A stretch of 64,000 bases of DNA from Cucurbitaria berberidis CBS 394.84 (taxonomy: Eukaryota > Ascomycota > Dothideomycetes > Pleosporales > Cucurbitariaceae): NCBI RefSeq assembly GCF_010015615.1, contig NW_024468937.1, positions 5,981,674-6,045,673 on the forward strand. The letters are read 5' to 3'. Under the pieces are notes generated by a model. It worked only from the letters and a program-made list of their open reading frames with translations. It was not told where the DNA came from and searched no databases. Position numbers and translations under genes: made by a program. Of this stretch, positions 21,534-33,500 are shown in pieces (within the stretch, counting starts at the first letter, position 1; each line of letters starts with the position of its first letter).

Positions 21534-23951
21534 ATGGCTCTCCTTGATGGCCTAGGGCAGTTACCAGCTGGTGAGAGTCACAGGTACCTCAAAAGTGCAA
21601 AGTGCTAACGCTACACAGAATTGCTCTACATATGGCACACTTATCGAGTTCCAATCCTCCTCTCGGCGGTGTCTTTGGTGGCACTCGTGCGCCTCACGGT
21701 ATACCTACGCGACCGAAGAGAAAAGGTATCTGCATCGCCGGCTCCGTCATCGCCAGTCAAGAAGCACCTTGTGGAACTTAAGCCAGCATGGCTTCCCGAG
21801 AACACCACCACCATTCCGTCGCTCTTGAACATTGATAACCATGCGGAGGAGGATACAAATGCCGTCGCTTTGATGGCAAAAGCAAGAAAAGGACCGAAGA
21901 CTGTCAAGGGCAAGAAGATAACGAAGAAGACTGCAGCACCCACCTCCACCTTTGCTCACAAGACGGACAAAATCCAGCCTCTAATCTTCTTTCAGTCACT
22001 CTCTGGCACTACCGAGGGCTATTCTGCACAATTCACCAAAGTTCTCACCGAGTGGACCATCGGCTGTGACCAGTCCTCTATCTTTCTAGAACCACAAATT
22101 CAGGACCTCTCCTACATCGAGCTCGACGACTACTTCATTAGTCCGCCTAAAGCTGATTCGAACGTTAAGCACTTCTATCTTATTCTTGTACCGAGCTACA
22201 ACATCGACACCAGTCTAGACATCTTCATCGAGAGCTTGCAAGAGACACACAATGACTTCAGAATCGATACGGCGCCCTTGAGTGGACTGCTCGGCTACTC
22301 AGTGTTTGGCTTTGGTGATAAGGAGGGATGGCCCACAGAAGAGGAAGGCTTTTGTAGTCAGGCTAGGGAGGTGGATAAGTGGATGGCGCGGTTGACGGGC
22401 AAAAAGCGAGCATATCCTTTGGGCTTGGGTGATGTCAAAAGCGATGCCGAAGAACAGTTACAAGAGTGGCGGGTAGGGGTTCAAGAAGCGCTGGTTGAGA
22501 TTGCAGAGGGAAGAGGATTGGGCGAAGGCGTCCCTGGAAGCGGAGACGCAGCCGAAAGCGACGAGGAAGACATAGAAGACAAAGACAGTATCGGCCAGAC
22601 TACACGTGTGGACGACGTCGAAGACCTGGGATCGATGGTCACTTCGTTAGATCCTATTCCCGTCGACTTTACAACCTACAAGCCTAGATCCAAACTGAAG
22701 CCCACAGCTACGCCCAAAGAGATGGTCCCAACCTCTTCGCCAACACACGCAGCGCTCACAAAGCAAGGCTACTCCATCATAGGTTCTCATTCCGGCGTAA
22801 AGATCTGCCGCTGGACAAAATCTGCTCTCAGAGGCCGCGGATCCTGCTACAAATTCTCCTTCTACGGCATCGCATCACATCTGTGCATGGAAGCGACACC
22901 ATCCCTCTCCTGCTCGAACAAGTGTGTATTCTGTTGGCGCCATGGTACAAATCCGGTCGGGACGACCTGGCGCTGGATCACTGATGCACCAGATCTCATC
23001 TTCGACGGTATAACCACAGCACACTACAAGAAGATCAAGATGATGAAAGGCGTACCGGGAGTGCGGGCAGACCGCTTTGCGGAAGCGATGCGCATCCGGC
23101 ATTGTGCGTTAAGTTTAGTGGGCGAACCCATTTTTTATCCGCATATCAATGAACTTTTGACCATCATGCACAGCAACCGGATATCCACGTTCCTGGTGTG
23201 CAATGCACAGCATCCAGCTCAGCTTGCGTCTCTAGTCCCGGTCACCCAACTGTATGTTTCCATCGATGCGTCGAACAAGGACTCCCTCCGCAAGATCGAC
23301 CGTCCGCTGCACCGCGATTTCTGGGAGCGCTTCTGTGCCTGTCTTGACATCCTCCGCAACAGGCGCTTCGAGCAACGCACCGTTTTCCGCCTCACCCTCG
23401 TCAAAGGATTCAACATGGCCGAGGAAGTCAAAGGATATGCGGACCTAGTCGAGCGCGCACTTCCAGGTTTCGTTGAGGTCAAGGGCGTAACATACTGCGG
23501 TACCAGCGCTGCAGGCTCAGCGGGCTTGACCATGCAGAACGTACCCTTTTACGAAGAAGTCGCAGAGTTTGTCACCGAGCTCGAGAAGGAGTTGAGCTCA
23601 AGAGGAATGACTTATGGTATTGGCGCTGAGCATGCGCATTCATGCTGTGTGCTGCTTGCTGATAGCACAAGGTTCAAGAAGGGTGGCAAGTGGGCGACGA
23701 GGATTGATTTTGAAAGGTTCTTTGATTTACACGAGGGGAAGATTGAAGGATCTAGAATTGAGGATGGCAAGATTGTGGGCTGGAGACCGGAAGATTATGT
23801 TGGTGACGAGACTCCAGAGTGGGCGCTATGGGGCAATGGAGGATTTGATCCGCGGGATCAGAGGGTGTGGAGGAAGGGTAAGGGGCCAAAGACTGATGTT
23901 GATGGTAACGAAGGTATGGCAGAGAAGACAAAGGAGGCATTGGAATTTTGA
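21534..23951 (+). CDS. TYW1: tRNA 4-demethylwyosine synthase (wybutosine pathway, radical SAM)
   Basis: Converts 1-methylguanosine-37 of tRNA-Phe to 4-demethylwyosine using pyruvate, the tricycle-forming step of wybutosine synthesis. Exons 21534-21570 and 21619-23951 give 789 residues; the 48-bp intron has GCTAAC and CACAG. The N-terminus has one membrane-anchor-like segment (VPILLSAVSLVALVRLTVYL), as in yeast Tyw1 at the ER. A flavodoxin/FMN domain follows with the phosphate loop QSLSGTTEGYS. An acidic linker (AAESDEEDIEDKDS) leads to the radical SAM domain with the CX3CX2C cluster at about C444, C448 and C451 (SCSNKCVFCWRH). The C-terminus has the wybutosine domain (GAEHAHSCCVLLA). The next pathway enzyme, TYW2, lies 39 kb away at the right edge. 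Confidence 0.96.
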
Positions 23952-24288
23952 AGAGATTGAGTGAATAGCTAGAAGTAATGATTTCAGATGGAAGTCAAAA
24001 CTAGCTGTACTATTAGATGGAACGGATCGTGCTCCTCGCTCAATTATCACACCCTTTATAACTGAAGGGATTCCAATCACTCTTCCAGACAACCAGCAAC
24101 TGCAAGTTGAAAGAGGGCCGGAAGGGCGCTAGCGGCTGGAACTCTTGGCTAGAATTTCGTCAGTCGCGGGCAGCGACTCTCTGCGGCGGGCACATAATCG
24201 CAACTACGATTAATCCTACGCGCACTGCTTCGCCAATCATCAACAATACAACCCATACCGAAGGACGCGACAGGCCAGTAACGCCAAT
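23952..24288. other. Intergenic, 337 bp
   Basis: TYW1 3' flank and LEA1 promoter. A minus-strand TGATGA (24242-24237) with a CTGA about 85 bases downstream was noticed, but it has no terminal stem or recognised guide. Nothing else seen. Confidence 0.5.
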
Positions 24289-25313
24289 ATGAGGTTAACG
24301 ACAGACCTCATCAACAGCTCCCTTTCCTTCATCAACTGTCTTACGGAGCGTGAACTCGATCTGCGAGGTACGTTGAAGAGAACAGATACTGCACTTGGGA
24401 GCTGAGTTGATATCAATATTTTTACATGTAGGCCACAAGATTTCTGCGATTGAGAACATGGGCGCTGCACGAGTAGGTCCCACCCACCCTACTATGCATC
24501 TATCGCACCTGTCTGACGACTTGTGTACAGGACAACGACGCCATAGACTTCACCGACAACGACATCGCGCAACTCGGTAACTTTCCGCTCCAGCCACGCC
24601 TCCGCACATTATTCCTCGCCCAGAACCGCATCTCGAATATCCAGCCAAACCTTTCGTCGAGCATACCGAACCTACGAACGCTGGTCCTCACCAAGAACAG
24701 GATTGCAGAGCTGACGGACCTTGATCCGCTAGCGGGGTTTAAGAAGCTGGTGTATCTGACACTAATGGGAAATCCGGTCACAAGCAAAGAGGTGCGTCTA
24801 CTGCGTCGTCTCTCGACTCTTGGAGCCTAATGTTGGCAAGCATACACGAGCGCTCGAAGATAGCTACTACTAGCCTAATCAGAGGGTGGCTAGAGCGGGG
24901 CACGGCAGGGTCGGAAGAGACCAATATGCAGCAAGGACGAAGCTAACAGTACGCAGAATTATCGATACTGGGTGATATGGCGCTGCCCTACTGTGCGCTA
25001 TCTCGACTTCGTCAAGGTCCGAGATGTTGAGCGCAAAAAGGCGATAGATCTCTTTGGCACGACAGAGGAGCCGACCGAAAATGCGAGTAAGATCATGGGC
25101 GTCAAGTCCAAGGGCTTTGTTGTCCCGACATTCACAAATGGTGCCGACGACTCCACCAAGGACCGCATCTATACCGACGACGAGAAGCGGCGGATGCGGG
25201 CTGCTATTCTCAACGCAAGCAGTCTGGCAGAGATGGCGAAGCTGGAAAAGGACTTCGCCGAAGGCCGGATTCCTCAGCATATTCTGACGGGCGGAGATGC
25301 CATGGAGACGTAG
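24289..25313 (+). CDS. LEA1: U2 snRNP protein A' (Lea1)
   Basis: Leucine-rich-repeat protein that binds U2 snRNA stem-loop IV with U2B'' and is needed for prespliceosome assembly. Exons 24289-24367, 24432-24472, 24531-24791 and 24957-25313 give 245 residues; the 41-nt exon 2 and the 165-bp third intron are notable. Splicing yields the family N-terminus (RLTTDLINSSLSFINCLTERELDLRG) and the LRR series DAIDFTDNDIAQLGNFP, LRTLFLAQNRIS, LRTLVLTKNRIAEL and LVYLTLMGNPVT. The LRR cap NYRYWVIWRCPTVRYLDFVKV and a basic IYTDDEKRRMRAAI tail follow. Length matches U2A' (about 240-255). Converges on FIP1. Confidence 0.95.
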
Positions 25314-25762
25314 TGGTGAACTGCGTTGAGGGATGATTACCAGAGGAAAACCTCGTGCCTTGCGTGGGGTAATGACAAGGCCTGGGGTAAGAGTTTGAAG
25401 TCTACTCAACTCAAACAACAGAAGAAAGAAGGGAGCGCGGGAAGGACCCAAGCACGATACAGCGTGCAGCGTTCTTGGGCGCAATGCATGTGCATCAGGA
25501 TTACTGGTTGCAAGGGATCAACCTAAAACGTTCAGCAGAGAGGAACCCGAATCGGATCATTGTTTCAAAGTCACACGGAGCCAAATTGTCTGTGAAGCTC
25601 AAATCATCTCATTGCTTTGCGCCCGAAGTCTTTTCCGGCCCTTGGTATCGTAGTAGGAGTAGTAGTACACAGAAAACGCCAATTGATGCTTTGCATCCCA
25701 ACCAGCCAGGCCTAGACAAGCCTTCCTTGAAGAGTGATTGAAAAAAAATGCGCTTGCATTCA
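25314..25762. other. Convergent 3' intergenic, 449 bp
   Basis: Facing 3' UTRs of LEA1 and FIP1. A GTAGGAGTAGTAGT microrepeat at 25651-25664 and an A8 run at 25741 are present. No gene seen. Confidence 0.55.
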
Positions 25763-26822
25763 TCACCACCCTCTCCCTCTTCCACCCCTTCCGCCCCTAC
25801 CCCCGCCACCATGATTGCCTTGTTGAAAGCCCCCTCCCTGCTGTCCGCTGGGAGCACCAAATCCACCACCCATGCCCTGCCCTGCCATTTGCATGAAAGA
25901 GGCAAAGTCCATCTGGCTTGGATCCATGCCCTGACTCGCCATTTGCTGGAACATCATCTCCATTTGTGCCTGTTCATTCATGCCCATTCCGCCTCCGCCG
26001 CCTCCACCTCCACCTCCACCAGGCCCGGACGGCGCACCCGTTGGGGCACCGCCTTGGGCCGGTCCCGGCATGTTGGGCATAGTCGGCATCGGCCCTATCA
26101 TCTGCTGCATCTGTACCATGTCGTTCTTTTGCTGTTGTAGTGCCTGTGCCATGGATGTCTGTCGCTGGCGGTACATTTCCCAGGTGAACTCGTCGAAGCC
26201 ATAGTTGAAGTAGTCGGATTGGTCTTCACCTGCTCGCCGCCAAATCTTCTGCTCTTCGGCCATATCCGCTTCCATGTCGACGGAAAGGATTTCCTTTGCG
26301 TGGGGTGGGTAGACGGGGTTGCCATTGACATCAATGTTGGAGGTGCGTTGGGCGGGGTAGGCTGTGCCTGGCAGGAGCTGGGGCACTGTGCCTGTTGCTA
26401 TTGTTCTTGGGGCTTGTGAGGGCGCAGAGGAGGACTGCGGCGGTGCCTCGATCTTTATGGCTTTGGATGCTTGGGGCTGTTGTTGTTGACTGGGTGCGCT
26501 GTTAGCCTCTAGCCTGTAAACGAGGTACAGAGGAGAGGAGAGGAGCTTGAACAGGACTCACACTGCAGGCTTGGGCGCTACTGCTGGCTTATCGATGATA
26601 ATCTCGAGGTCCTACAGCTTTGATTAGCCTTGATGTATCTCCCCGACGCGCGATATAGAGGAGGCGACGTACCGATTCACTATCGTCGTCCTCATCGTCG
26701 CCCGAATCCTGACCCTCGTCCATGGGCTCGTCGCCGCTGGAACCGTCGTCCTCTTTCTTTCCAATGTCCTTTTGCTCGGCGGTAGTGTCTCCATAGAGGT
26801 CATCGTCTGATTCATCGGCCAT
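25763..26822 (-). CDS. FIP1: mRNA 3'-end processing factor Fip1
   Basis: Tethers poly(A) polymerase to the cleavage and polyadenylation factor. Exons 26822-26673, 26611-26562 and 26498-25763 give 311 residues. The N-terminus is acidic (MADESDDDLYGDTTAEQ, DSGDDEDDDSES), the poly(A)-polymerase-binding type of region. The Fip1 motif is the conserved core: DMEADMAEEQKIWRRAGED, then DYFNYGFDEFTWEMYRQRQ. The C-terminus is Met/Gln/Gly-rich with an 11-Gly run and an RGG-type end (GRGGRGGRGRGW), as in many RNA-binding fungal Fip1 proteins. The start context is AACCATGG. It diverges from NUP49 over 336 bp. The second donor is placed as GCAGT|GTGAGT because only this keeps the frame into APSQQQQPQ. Confidence 0.94.
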
Positions 26823-27158
26823 GGTTCCTTGGGGTGAAGCAAGTTGGCGTATTTGGTTGTACTTTGTGAGCTTGCGCTTGCGCTTGACGGAGTCCCGAGG
26901 AATGATTAGCCGGGTGGAGCGCGCGCCTGGCCTGTGCTCGCGCGGTACTCAGGAACTCGCATGCATATGCAGAGTGGGAAAACACAAACAGCGTCCATCT
27001 TCCATCTCCCCATCGCGCATTGTATCAACCTTGTTTGAGCTCGCAGACGTGTTCCTGTGGTGTCTGCTGCCATCACTGCCTACGCTCTACACAACAAGGC
27101 GAAGCTGTACATCGCAGACGAGACGCCCACACGAGCCAACGCGGCAGCTGCAGGCACA
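26823..27158. promoter_or_regulatory. Divergent promoter FIP1/NUP49
   Basis: This 336-bp region lies between two divergent ATGs. It contains a small GCGCTT triplication near 26869-26886 and GC-rich stretches. No specific factor site can be claimed. Confidence 0.45.
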
Positions 27159-28498
27159 ATGGCGGGCTTTGGGCGGTCCAACTCACTAAGCATCAATACG
27201 GGTGGGGGTCTATTGTAGGTCATGTCTTGCTCATGGCGAACCCGATGCTAACTGCTGTCAGTGGGAACAATGCCTCTCAGGGACAGCAGACGACAACTCA
27301 ACCCCAGAGCAGTGGAGGCCTTTTTGGTTCAACACAGCAGCCTCAACAGCCCCAGTCAGGATCGCTGTTTGGCGCTCAGGCCCAACCCACGCAACCCCAG
27401 AGCGGAGGACTTTTCGGAGGCGCACTGGGGGGAAACACACAGAACCAGGCTCAGAATACTACCCAGTCGGGAGGCCTACTTGGCGGCCAAGCAAAACCCT
27501 CGCTCTTGTAAGTAAGGGTAGCTGCGCGCGGTAGCACAAAGGCTAACTGCTTGCTTAGCGGTTCATCCACACAACAGACAACAACGACCCCGTCTTTGTT
27601 TGGCAACGCCAATCCCCAGCAGAGTCAAGCAACACCCTCACTATTTGGATCCATGCAACAGCCTCAGCCACAGCCACAGCAGCAAAATACCCTGTTCGGC
27701 GGCATGAACACCCAGAATAGACCGGCTGCTCTTGGTGGTTCTACGCTAGGAGCATCACAGTTGGGCGCGAGTGCGCAGCCTGTTCAGATGACGCTGGACT
27801 CGATCAGAGGAACAACGCGCTTCAACGACCTACACCCGGAACTACAGACGCTGATCCAGCAGTTTGACGAAGGCATACAACGGAAGATCAGCTACTGCAA
27901 TCAGATTCGCGAAACACTGCCCTCCACTGAGAAGGACATTGCAACCATCGCACCCGACGTTGCCTACATCGGGAGTTTTCTTTCCACAGTCGAAGCAGGA
28001 CTAGACAACGACTCGGCCAACATCGCCCGTCTGAAGGGACTTGTCAAAAAGGACGCCGAAGACGCGACGCTCAGCTTCCGCGCCATTGAGAACCAGCGAC
28101 TACCGGCCCAATTTCACTATCGAAATAGTGCAAATCTCACAGCCTCGAGCGCAAAGACCCCGGCTACTACAGCTCTCGATGAAGACGATCCGACGAAGCC
28201 TGTGGACCTGATGGGCTACTTCAACCGTCGAACCGACGAGCTAGGCAGCACGCTCGATGTCTATCAGCGCCAGATCCGCGAGATCGAAGCGCATCTTCGG
28301 ACTATGGAGGCCGGCACCCTGGAGAAGGCTCAACAATTAACAGGCAGCAGGAGTGGGCCACGCGACCAGCGACGCGAGCTGGTGGAGGCACTCAAAGCCA
28401 TCGAGGGCGCAATCTTAGATTCGGCAAAGAAGGTGGGACAGGTCAGGGACGAAGTGACGAAGCAGACGCTCGGGAATGTTGGAGCGGCTCTACTCTGA
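27159..28498 (+). CDS. NUP49: Nucleoporin Nup49 (Nup58-type FG nucleoporin)
   Basis: Central-channel FG nucleoporin that forms the Nsp1-Nup57-Nup49 complex. Exons 27159-27214, 27262-27507 and 27559-28498 give 413 residues. The N-terminal 200 residues are Gln/Thr-rich with GLFG/SLFG/TLFG repeats (GGGLFG, GGLFGS, GSLFGA, PSLFGN, PSLFGS, NTLFGG). The C-terminal helical domain starts at DSIRGTTRFNDLHPELQTLI and continues as coiled coil (QRKISYCNQIRETLPSTEKD; RQIREIEAHLRTMEAGTLEK). Both introns interrupt the phenylalanine codon of an FG repeat at the same phase. It diverges from FIP1 and converges on the GST gene. Confidence 0.94.
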
Positions 28499-28745
28499 AC
28501 AGCAGGGCAAGCCGCAACTGGACGTACGATGCAAGTCACCGTGAGTAGACTGGAGACCAGTGTATGAAATGATATGAAGGGACGATTTTGGGATCTGTGC
28601 ATAGTATTGGCTTTTTTTTTGTAGTGTACATGCACTGAGGGCCGTCCTTTCCAAAGCGTTAGATACCCATGAAACTTAACAACAACTCGGCATACTCTGG
28701 CTCCATGTTCTTTTACTCTGATTTTGATACTATGACTACCTACTT

Positions 28746-29903
28746 TCAGCCCTTCTTCAATGCCGCCTTTACAGACGGGACCTCATCCTCCTTGCCCAAG
28801 ATATCCGGTAGCGGCCCAATCGGCGTGATCTGGAACTGATTAATCTGCCCATGGCTCTTCGTATAGTGCTTCTTGATGTGCTCGAATTCGGTCGTGTTTG
28901 CGAAGGAGGGTAAGTCCCAGTACAGATGCCTGAGCCACTTGTGAAGATATGGATAGCCGGAGCGGATATCGCGGATATTGCACTTGAAGTGTTGTACATA
29001 AACCGGATCAAAGCGCACAATGGTAGTATAGAGTCGGATATCGGCCTCGGTCACGGTAGGGGAAGAGAGGAGGTACGGCGTCGAGGATTCGGAGAGGTGG
29101 GATTCGAGACGGTCGAGGGACCTGAAGAGCTGTGTTACGGCTTTGGTGTATGCTTCTTCGGAACTGAGCGCGCTATTAGCTTTCTTCTCCTTTTGAAAAA
29201 CAGCGACGACTTTGACTTACGTAGCAAACCCAGACTTGTACACGCCGTTATTCACGTCGTTATACACCCAGTCGTTCATCTCTTCAATTTCCTTTCTCAA
29301 CTTCTCAGGGAACAAGTCCAATCCCTTGTACTTGTCCTCCACTAGGTCATCGAAGGCATAGTAAAGCATCCTGATGATCTCACTACTCTCGTTGCTCACA
29401 ATCCTGTTTGTCTTCTTGTCATAAAGCGTCGGCACTGTAAACCTTCCCTCATAATCTGGGTTCTGCTCGAAGTAGATGTCGCGTAGATGGGTAAAGTCCT
29501 TGTGCAGCGGGTCCGGTGTTGTCTCGCCAGGTAGTTTCTCATCCGATGTCACAAACCGCCATCCCTTCTCCGCCATGTGCCAGTGTACGCTGTTGTATGA
29601 GATGATGTCCTGGAGACCCTTCAACTCGCGCACAATGAGCGTCCGGTGTGCCCATGGGCATGCATATGAGACGTAGAGATGATATCGACCTTTCTCGGCC
29701 GGGAATTCAGCCTCGGGCTTGTTCTCGATCCAGTTCCTGAACACACTTTGCTGTCTCTTGAACTCGCCGCTCTTGTCGTTGGGTTTGACCCAATCCGTAA
29801 TGGCCATGGCTACGGTGGATGTTGCAGAGAATGGTCGTGTGGAAATGGTCGAGCGTGTAAGGTGATTTGAGAATACTCCGAATCGCAAGGTCGCAAACAA
29901 CAT
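28746..29903 (-). CDS. ECM4: Glutathionyl-hydroquinone reductase / omega-type GST (Ecm4/Gto family)
   Basis: Thiol transferase that reduces glutathionyl-quinone conjugates using an active-site cysteine. Exons 29903-29221 and 29163-28746 (57-bp intron) give 366 residues. The catalytic motif CPWAHR is at about C82. Further family marks are SVHWHMAEKGWRF, VPTLYDKKTNRIVSNESSEI, YNDVNNGVYKSGFA, EADIRLYTTIVRFDPVYV and HIKKHYTKSHGQINQ. The first 32 residues (MLFATLRFGVFSNHLTRSTI) are basic, hydroxylated and free of acids, which looks like a mitochondrial presequence. An internal ATG at residue 33 (MAITDWVKP) would give a cytosolic form. Two short convergent 3' UTRs separate it from NUP49. Confidence 0.93.
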
Positions 29904-30536
29904 AAGATGGAACGGCCGATGTGGAAGCGTCGTGCTTTTTATGTAGCTGTCATTGCGAGCTAGCTACCCACCCACCTCATGGAGAGAGAGCTTAACACGC
30001 CCCGCTTTCGTCATAGCTCAATGCCGTTCCGACGTAGTGGAACCGTTCCGAAGGTTACTCAGCATTGGAAAGCTTGACAAACCTCTGGTCTGACCAACGC
30101 GCCTGTAAAGACCAGCTTTGCTTGTGCACGTGGGAACATTCGAGTGACAGTGGACAACGCACTACATTCATCGCTCGCTCTAGATGGTATCTTCCAAAAT
30201 GCAAGTGCTCCCCCTTTCGTCGAACCCTTTCAGAAGGGACACAATTATCCCCTTGGCCCTCTCGCCACGCCGACAATACTCATCACACTTCTCTATAGCT
30301 TCCGTCAACCAGTCTCCCCTGGCTCAATGTCCAATGAAAGGTTCATCGCGCGAATCTACAGCTGCTTGCTGTAAATCTGTCGATTCCAAGATGTAATAAA
30401 ACAAAAACAGCCAACGCCCGCTAAGTTGCAGCAAAAGAAATTAACGATCCCGATATACCATGCAAGGTATGGAGGTGGTTGGAACTTGAACAACGTGATG
30501 ATGAAGTGAAGCTGCAGCACCCCAGGGACCGTGGCG
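29904..30536. other. Intergenic, 633 bp
   Basis: GST promoter and the 3' flank of FNIP, both minus strand. A GTGATGATGA at 30496-30505 resembles a snoRNA box C, but no box D follows. Nothing else seen. Confidence 0.5.
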
Positions 30537-33500
30537 TTACTCTACTAGAGTCAACCAGCGTCGTATTCCTTCTTTGAGGGAGGAATCTGTGGCGGTTTTT
30601 GGTTGTACTGTCCTGACGGACTTCTTCTCGTCCTCTTCTTTCAATTCATCCTTCCCGCTACGCTCCGCAGTGACCTTCTTGACAATCGACTCCAATGCAT
30701 CGAAGATGACACCCTTGCAGTCAGTCTGAGACACTTCTACGTGCGGGATAGCATCGGTGTCAGGCCGCGTATCGCGCCTACCTCTTCTGGTGTTTGATCG
30801 AGACGAATCAGTCAAATTGACGCGAGTAGCCTCGCCGGACTGTGCCAGTACACGATCCACACTATCGATAAGTGTTGCATCAAAATCCATGATTGGTTCT
30901 TCGATGAACTTCTCAGCAAGATGCACCTCAGTCATCATAGGTGCAACAGTGCCGGCAGTATAAGGGTTGCCATACTGTGAGCGGCCTGGTGGCATTCCGG
31001 CAATACCTGGAGTCATTGCAGAAGGCTGATACGTCGGCGTAGGTATCAGTTTGACCAGACGCCGCAAGCTGATGCGCTTAATAGTAAAAGCGCCCGTGTC
31101 CGCGATGAGAGCCGAGCATACATCAATCCAACGCTCAAGCGGGCCTGATTCAAGGCTCGGAGTGGTGACAGAGTTGAGGGGCGTCGGTTCCGCACTCATC
31201 GCCCGCTTGACATCGCGCTCGAGCTCCTGGTAGGGCTTGATGGCCTGGACGGCAAAATCAGGGTGGAATTGACTCAACCACCCTGCGGCATTGACGGGCT
31301 GCTCAGGCTCACAGTACGGCATCGAAAGGATAGAGGACTCGCCAAAACTAGAGCCATGTTGACTAGAGGCGGAGCCACAGCCTCCGAGTAGTGGGGATTG
31401 GAGTGGAGATCCAAAATCAGGGAGGGGTATATCGACATCGATGACACCATCCTTCTCATTTACTGACAACTTCAGTGGAGTATCAAAAGTTCTCTGTCGC
31501 TCAGGGATTGGGCGTGCTGCCGATGCTGGTACACCGCTAGAACCGCCGATTGGATACACATCAGGCAGATTGTTGTCGTTTATATCATGATTCAGCTTTG
31601 GAAAATCGTACCCATCGCCCTCAAAAACGCGATCCATGGAGAGTTCCTGCACCATCTGCTCAAGTTGAGATCGAGGCCGCTCTTGGCCACGATAGCCCAC
31701 CCCATCGTCTGTTGTCTGAAAATAGTCACTTTGATCGGTGGATGATGACCGTCGGCCGCTCCAAAAGTTCATGAACCCGCTCCAGCGGCTGGTGTTGCTC
31801 GAGTCGTTGCTGGCTATACTAGTTTGTCCCGTGCCACTTTTCTGCAGAGTATGGATCAGATTTACGGATGCCAGACTATCACTGCTCTCAGGTCTTTGAT
31901 CTGGCATGGGTCCAGATGACTTCGTCCTAGGCAACGTAAAGTGAGCAACGGGTACTGCAGTTTGAGGCGTAGCAGTTGATGTAGTAGACATGCTGCTCTT
32001 TGTGGTAGTTGGCCCGTCAGACATGGACGGAATCACGAGACTTGACCGTATTGAGTGCGCAGAAGACCGACGAGAGTGATTAGCTGGCCTGGCTGTATCA
32101 GGTGTCTCAATTACTCCAGGTTCGGAGCGTTCGATCAAGGCGTCGTTGGGCGAATGATGAATGCTCTGAGGATGTGAGGGCTGCAACCGCATGTTGGTCA
32201 TGCTCTGCTTACCCTTCGGTCGTCGATTGATCTGACGACGCAATGACTGCTTCCTTGAAGGTGGCATATTGGTGGGAGGAGACTGAGAGTAAGCACGGAG
32301 CGACGTCGAAGTACTGGGACGCATAAAGGAAGCACTCTCGCCAACAGTGGGTGCACTAGGTGGTAAGAATGCCGCGAGCAGGTAGATCAATCTCCGCGCA
32401 GCCATCTTGTCAGGGGACACAATGACAGTACGATTAGGAATTGTCAGGTTCTCGCCAGCGGTCGCCTTCTGCTGTTCGCGATGGCGCTTGCGGTGCCATT
32501 TCGGACCCAGTACGTTGAGCCATTCGGTGTGGTTCCCAAGAAATGCCGTCAGCAGGTTGAAGAAGAAGAAGTTTTGCTCTCGACGGCCGGCCCATCGACC
32601 GAGCCATCTAGCTTCTTCCCGCCAGACGCCCCATTTCCCCTGACCTGTCATAACGCGAGGGATTCTCATGCCGCTGACGACACGGTTGCCAGTAAGCTCC
32701 GCGGCAATTTGTATCTCCTTATCCATCATGAGAGCGTTTGGCTGTAGTTTCAAAGGCCTGCGTGCTGGGTGCAAGGATGCGTCTCTGAGGCTGGTGCGCG
32801 AAGGCTGGTGCCGATGTTGATGGAGTTGTGGTGGAGACACGGCGTCTGGTGATTTGAAGTGGGCAAAGATGCGCTCCTGGACAACATATTGCAGGCTAGT
32901 GAGGGCGCGCATGATGACATCCCAGTGTTGCCCCACAACGTCCACACGGTCATCAACATCGCTGCTCATGGACGATGATAAAAGGGACTCGACTCCGAGG
33001 TTCGAATCAATAAAAGCCCAGCCCGCGCGTCGGTCTGAGTCCAAGGAAGAACCAAGCGAGTCTTGGCCAGGGACAGAAGTAGAGAGGTGAGCTGGAGGTC
33101 TTATATTGGCACCCCTAGAAGAGGGTCGCAGGGTCGAGGAAGTGTGCGATATGGGGAGATGGAGGATGATGGTAATGGCGTACATGGGACTCTTGCGAAT
33201 GTGTGAGGGGTAAGGCAGCGGCTTGGGCGCGGCTGAATTATTAGTTGTGGAAGGAAAGGGGAAGCCGCTGCCCTTTGGAAGTGAGCTTTGTGGGGTTGGG
33301 GTACGGGCATCGTGGTCGTCGTCTGGGAAGGTAACAGAGAACATGCGTGTGATGAAGATGGTGCGTCGCTTGGGCTCCTTGGGTGCGCTGTCGTTGTAAT
33401 CGCGTCGAGGGATGTCCAGAGGTAGGTTTGCAGGCGTGAAGGACTTGGCGAGGTTACTTCTCCTACGAAGACCTTCGGCGCGTCCTAGGGAGCTTGTGGC

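Noticed and set aside
24150..24245. Minus-strand TGATGA ... CTGA upstream of LEA1
   Set aside because: Spacing is acceptable but there is no terminal pairing and no recognised rRNA complementarity; probably chance.
25980..26204. Plus-strand proline-rich frame opposite FIP1
   Set aside because: Antisense image of the FIP1 poly-glycine tract.
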